Shown piece by piece: positions 29,901 through 31,441 of a stretch of 31,441 bases of DNA. The notes below the pieces were generated by a model. It saw nothing but the letters and a program-made list of their open reading frames with translations, was not told where the DNA came from and did no database searches. How positions within the stretch are numbered: the stretch's first letter is position 1; the number at the start of each line of letters is the position of its first letter. The DNA comes from Micractinium sp. NFX-FRZ (taxonomy: Eukaryota > Chlorophyta > Trebouxiophyceae > Chlorellales > Chlorellaceae). The DNA lies in assembly GCA_029339195.1 (NCBI GenBank), contig JAPTJF010000600.1, forward strand, positions 1-31,441, written 5' to 3'. Both the position numbers and the translations under genes were made by a program.

Positions 29901-30438
29901 ACCCTCTGCTGCACGTGCACCCCTGCAGAAGGACCGCGCCCTCTTCCCCGGGGCAGACCCCCGAGAGTTCTGGCAGCGCGCGCAGGACCGCAACCGCGCC
30001 ACGGCCGCACTCTACGACAGGCGCGCTGCGCTGCGCTGTGCCACGCTGCGTGCTGCGCCGTGCTGTGTGCTGCCGCTGTACTGTGCCGCGCTGCGCTGTG
30101 CGCTGTGCTGTGCCATGCCAGGCCATGCTGTACCGCGCTGTGCTGTGCTGTGCTGGGCCTGTGCTGGGCCGTGCTGAGCGCCGCTTGAGGCCACAGGGAA
30201 GCCTTCTGAGGGGCTGCTGCTAGTTACAGCCTCAACTCTTTTACCACCTGGTGTTCCGCCTGCCTGCAGCCTGGGCCTGGCCGAGTTCGAGGCCATGGAG
30301 GCATTTGTGCTCTACAACCCAGCCCACCCCTCCCAGCTCTTCAAGTCCCCCCAGCCCGATGCCCGCGGCGAGGCAGCGGCACTCAAGGGCGGCGAGCTGC
30401 GGGGGGGGCCAGAAGCAGCAGCGGGGGTGGACTCTTGA
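20968..30438 (+). CDS. NagB-like deaminase fused to PIG-L/LmbE deacetylase, 25 exons, 807 aa
   Basis: Exons: 20968-21115, 21460-21535, 21829-21907, 22206-22309, 22897-22951, 23071-23159, 23482-23572, 23785-23935, 24192-24250, 24533-24565, 24729-24785, 25125-25209, 25487-25903, 26314-26411, 26626-26661, 26912-26956, 27254-27346, 27573-27633, 27979-28044, 28402-28471, 28758-28824, 29170-29259, 29535-29627, 29929-30020, 30270-30438; all phases agree (2424 nt). Residues 1-340 are a glucosamine-6-phosphate deaminase fold: LGLATGSTP (55-63), NLDEYHP (88-94, catalytic Asp), GLGRTGHIGFNE (157-168), AITMGV. Residues 482-807 are LmbE/PIG-L: SPHPDDD (491-497) and DPHGTH (650-655) supply the zinc ligands. 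The same domain order exists in Bacteroidetes proteins of about 640-660 aa. Here a roughly 139-residue Gly/Ala/Ser/Gln-rich linker (one exon, 343-481) separates them. Likely role: amino-sugar catabolism or remodelling; substrate unproven. Introns 4, 21 and 24 appear to use GC donors. Confidence 0.92.
21365..21412 (+). repeat. Copy of NagB-LmbE exon 2 start with acceptor
   Basis: CAGGCCAGCGCTGCGTGCTG at 21365 repeats CAGGCCAGTGCTGTGTGCTG at 21457 (offset 92). The LATGSTP codons remain, with substitutions. Confidence 0.88.
21578..21715 (+). repeat. Two copies of NagB-LmbE exon 2 end
   Basis: ATGCACGTGTATCGCGAGCT at 21501 recurs as ATGCGCGTGTGTCGCGAGCT at 21578 and ATGCACGTGTATGGGAAGCT at 21665. 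The words that follow the donor (aagtgtcccat) are copied too. Spacings are 77 and 87 bp. Confidence 0.88.
22104..22143 (+). repeat. Copy of NagB-LmbE exon 4 start
   Basis: CAGTCGTACATGGGAACACA at 22104 matches CAGTCATACAAGCGCTTCAT at 22203, then 'cacctctttgaccac' matches 'cacctcttcgaccac'. Offset is 99 bp. Confidence 0.82.
22356..22386 (+). repeat. Copy of NagB-LmbE exon 4 end and its GC donor
   Basis: GCTGGCACAGGTGCCCTTGC, then aagtgggggc, at 22356 matches GCTGGCGCAGGTGCCAAGGC, then gagtgggggc, at 22292. Offset is 64 bp. Both versions keep a GC-type donor word (gcaagt / gcgagt). Confidence 0.82.
22450..22585. repeat. Near-perfect inverted repeat, about 66 bp arms
   Basis: The 136 bp palindrome is centred between 22517 and 22518. 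The left arm starts ACGGCGCAGCCAGCAGCATC and the right arm ends with its reverse complement. I count two arm mismatches (22512/22523 and one within the 'gaacaga(g/t)cacgcac' segment) and a loop of about 2 nt. It lies in intron 4 of the NagB-LmbE gene and is not flanked by an obvious target-site duplication. Confidence 0.92.
23252..23290 (+). repeat. Copy of NagB-LmbE exon 6 end and donor
   Basis: ACGCTCGACAGGTGCTGG at 23149 is repeated exactly at 23270, preceded by 'caccacccgcctc' in both. Offset is 121 bp, with a 10-12 bp insertion in the copy. Confidence 0.88.
24437..24505 (+). repeat. Copy of NagB-LmbE exon 10 start, plus a 12 bp tandem repeat
   Basis: CAGGTCAAGAAGGCCGCCTG at 24437 is identical to the exon 10 acceptor and start at 24530 (offset 93). 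It runs straight into four units of ACGAGATCCTAA (24458-24505, last one degenerate). Confidence 0.88.
25487..25903 (+). other. Linker exon 13 of the NagB-LmbE gene, low complexity
   Basis: At 417 bp it is the largest exon of the gene. After a short NagB-derived start (GGKPAGTRPGEAVAVPF) it encodes Gly/Thr/Ala repeats (TAGTAGTAGAAG), acidic and Gln/Ala runs, and ends SGASGG at donor G|GTGAGG (25904). The phase (1) matches the LmbE exon start at 26314. Bacterial homologues lack this insert, so it looks like an algal elongation of the interdomain hinge. The exact exon end is less sure than the others. Confidence 0.65.
26103..26245 (+). repeat. Two copies of LmbE exon 14 start (HPDD exon)
   Basis: CAGCCTTCCCCAAGCGCATC at 26311 (exon) recurs at 26211 and, with one change, at 26103. 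Spacings are 100 and 108 bp. The nearer copy keeps codons for AFPKRILILSP before diverging where the zinc-binding HPDDD should be. Confidence 0.92.
28577..28640 (+). repeat. CTG microsatellite in NagB-LmbE intron 20
   Basis: About 20 CTG units with a few GTG and GAG interruptions, in non-coding sequence. Confidence 0.9.
29061..29104 (+). repeat. Copy of NagB-LmbE exon 22 start
   Basis: CAGGCCATCTGCCAGCCGCC at 29061 matches CAGGCCATCTGCCAGGCCCT at 29167, followed by a shifted 'ctgcaggcactggag'. Offset is 106 bp. Confidence 0.82.
29445..29481 (+). repeat. Copy of NagB-LmbE exon 23 start
   Basis: CAGGAGTGGCAGCCCTGGAC at 29445 matches CAGGAGTGGGAGCCCTGGAT at 29532, then 'gtggcagtgcc' matches 'gtggtggtgcc'. 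Offset is 87 bp. Confidence 0.85.
30020..30178 (+). repeat. Degenerate GCTGT/GCTGC repeat after NagB-LmbE exon 24
   Basis: About 160 bp of gctgcg, ctgtgc and tgctgtgctg units start at the exon end itself. The donor here seems to be a poor GC site (ACAG|GCGCGC at 30021), and the repeat supplies no better one. Confidence 0.8.
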
Positions 30439-30993
30439 GCCGGGGCTCGCATGCGCGTGCCAGTATGCCCAGCCTCTGCCAGCAGTGCGTTGCACCCAGA
30501 GCTTTGTGAGCTGTGTGCGCCGCTCGCACCGCCCTCTACTGCTGCTGGCTCATGTTGCACTGCATCTTAGACACACACATTACTGTCGGGTGCCAGTGGG
30601 GCTGTCACCCTCCCATCACGCCTCCCAGCAGAACACGTTCAGGACTGCTTAAACTCGGGGAGTCGCATTGCCATGAAATGCTCTTGAGAAAGATGGATGT
30701 GCCTCGCAGATCAATGGAATAAGGGAAGAAATACAGGCAGAGACCGAGGGAAGGAGCACAAAGAAAGAGAGAGCGGGAGGCGCCCAGCCAGGGGCTGCTG
30801 GGGCGCAACCTCGAGCGCGGCTCAACAGTGATCATACCGCCAGCCTGGCAATTTGCCATGCAAAGTGGCGCGGGCCACAGAAACAAAACGGGTGGGTGGC
30901 TGCCTTTTGAAGCATGATCAATGCCACGTGCGTCTTGCTGGTGCGCCCAGGGGCGCAAAAATCCGTTGCTTTCTTTCTTTCGCTTCTCTGCCC
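30439..30993. other. Convergent 3' intergenic region
   Basis: 555 bp between the NagB-LmbE stop and the stop of the minus-strand transporter gene. Purine-rich on the plus strand around 30720-30780. I see no coding signal and no TGTAA word in either expected orientation. Confidence 0.5.
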
Positions 30994-31441
30994 TCACGCC
31001 AGGTGCGCCTTGCTGGCACCGCGCGCATGCCAGGCGGCCAGCGGCGCCGCCTCCAGCCGCGGCAGCACCCGGCGCAGCATCAGCAGGATGAGCAGCCCCA
31101 TGCAGACGCCCACGCCTGCAAAGGCAAGGGCAGTGGCGGCAGTGGGGGGGTCAGATTCAGCAACAAGGGGTGGGGCGGGAGTAGGCTTGGGCACGGCTGC
31201 CAGAATACTGTAAGCAAATACCGCCCCGCGACGTCTGGCACCTGCCAGCAACATGCAGCCCCCCCGCAGCATCTTGCAGCACCTACGTCCAGAAGTAAAC
31301 ACAACCGCCCCGCGCGTCACCTCGCACCTGCCATGAGGTAGAAGCCGTCCCGCAGCATCTCGCACCGCCCGCCCGCCGCCGTGCACGCGTTGCCCGCGCC
31401 GCCCGCGGCCGCCGCGCCGCGGCCGCCGCCGGCGCCGCAGG
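30994..31441 (-). CDS. Probable acetyl-CoA transporter (SLC33A1-like), last two exons, partial
   Basis: SLC33A1/AT-1 proteins are multi-pass carriers that bring acetyl-CoA into the ER/Golgi lumen. Exons (minus): beyond 31441 to 31328, then 31115-30994 with a TGA stop. The split Gly codon (G|GC) keeps phase. The protein end reads CTAAGGRCEMLRDGFYLMAG, then VGVCMGLLILLMLRRVLPRL and a short basic tail. A Cys pair, a 'DG(F/Y)Y' loop and one last membrane helix with an internal Cys are arranged as at the C-terminus of SLC33A1. This is only about 75 residues, so the assignment rests on a small block. Upstream of the Cys pair the sequence is a Gly/Ala/Arg low-complexity insert. Confidence 0.55.
   Translation of the reverse strand, partial: LRRRRRPRRGGRGRRGQRVHGGGRAVRDAAGRLLPHGRCEVTRGAVVFTSGRRCCKMLRGGCMLLAGARRRGAVFAYSILAAVPKPTPAPPLVAESDPPTAATALAFAGVGVCMGLLILLMLRRVLPRLEAAPLAAWHARGASKAHLA
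31221..31275 (-). repeat. Copy of the donor end of the SLC33A1-like exon
   Basis: Plus-strand CCGCCCCGCGACGTCTGGCA at 31221 matches CCGCCCCGCGCGTCACCTCG at 31305. Then 'cacctgccagcaacatgcag' lines up with 'cacctgccatgaggtagaag', and both continue into cgcagcatct. Offset is 84 bp. On the sense strand this repeats the EMLRDGFYLMAG codons as a decayed copy with a donor. Confidence 0.82.

Noticed and set aside
1..31441. tRNA, rRNA or CRISPR features
   Set aside because: I looked for clover-leaf A/B-box words, rRNA core words and regularly spaced identical repeats with unique spacers and found none. The spaced repeats present are exon-border copies.

Overview
The window is nuclear DNA of a GC-rich green alga, most likely a trebouxiophyte of the Chlorella type. 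Genes are cut into many short exons (36-439 bp). Introns follow GT-AG or occasionally GC-AG with C-rich ends and CAG acceptors. Proteins start with plastid- or mitochondrion-like leaders, and (CTG)n, (TGTGC)n and G/T-rich simple repeats fill the introns. There are no operons, CRISPR arrays, prokaryotic mobile elements or RNA genes that I can support. All exon borders were worked out by eye from splice consensus, reading phase and protein-family continuity, and none is backed by transcript data.

Layout. (1) 1-2537, minus: a universal stress protein (USP) gene with five phase-consistent exons (2537-808) and an unresolved 3' end, plus an exon at the left edge of uncertain ownership. (2) 2719-12698, plus: a 15-exon MutS2-type ATPase gene (849 aa predicted) without the usual C-terminal Smr nuclease domain. 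Its 2.86 kb intron 13 holds (3) a complete four-exon gene at 9588-11683, same strand, for a type II membrane glycosyltransferase-like protein. (4) 17166-13353, minus: a nine-exon MYG1-family (UPF0160) gene, 349 aa. (5) 18078-19691, plus: a four-exon gene for a small secreted/single-pass membrane protein with a Cys-rich ectodomain and an acidic/Gln-rich tail. (6) 20968-30438, plus: a 25-exon gene, 807 aa, fusing a glucosamine-6-phosphate deaminase (NagB-like) domain to a PIG-L/LmbE deacetylase domain. This is the domain order of a Bacteroidetes protein family. (7) 31441-30994, minus: the last two exons of a probable acetyl-CoA transporter (SLC33A1-like).

The most striking signal is not a gene. 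In at least four genes on both strands (MutS2, NagB-LmbE, MYG1, the SLC33A1-like gene), introns carry decayed extra copies of the start or end of the neighbouring exon, splice site included, as local direct repeats with spacings mostly of about 65-155 bp (many 85-120). Some form arrays of three or four: the MutS2 Walker B exon end, a 102 bp triplet at 6617-6860, a 120 bp triplet in MYG1 and the LmbE HPDD exon start. About twenty cases are described. I saw none in the nested glycosyltransferase gene. This looks like a recurrent local tandem-duplication process acting at exon-intron borders, which may drive intron growth, intron birth or alternative splice sites. A near-perfect 66 bp inverted repeat at 22450-22585 inside an intron is a second unexplained structure.

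There is no evidence that the genes form one pathway. The deaminase/deacetylase fusion and the putative acetyl-CoA transporter are neighbours and could both touch amino-sugar acetylation, but that is speculation.
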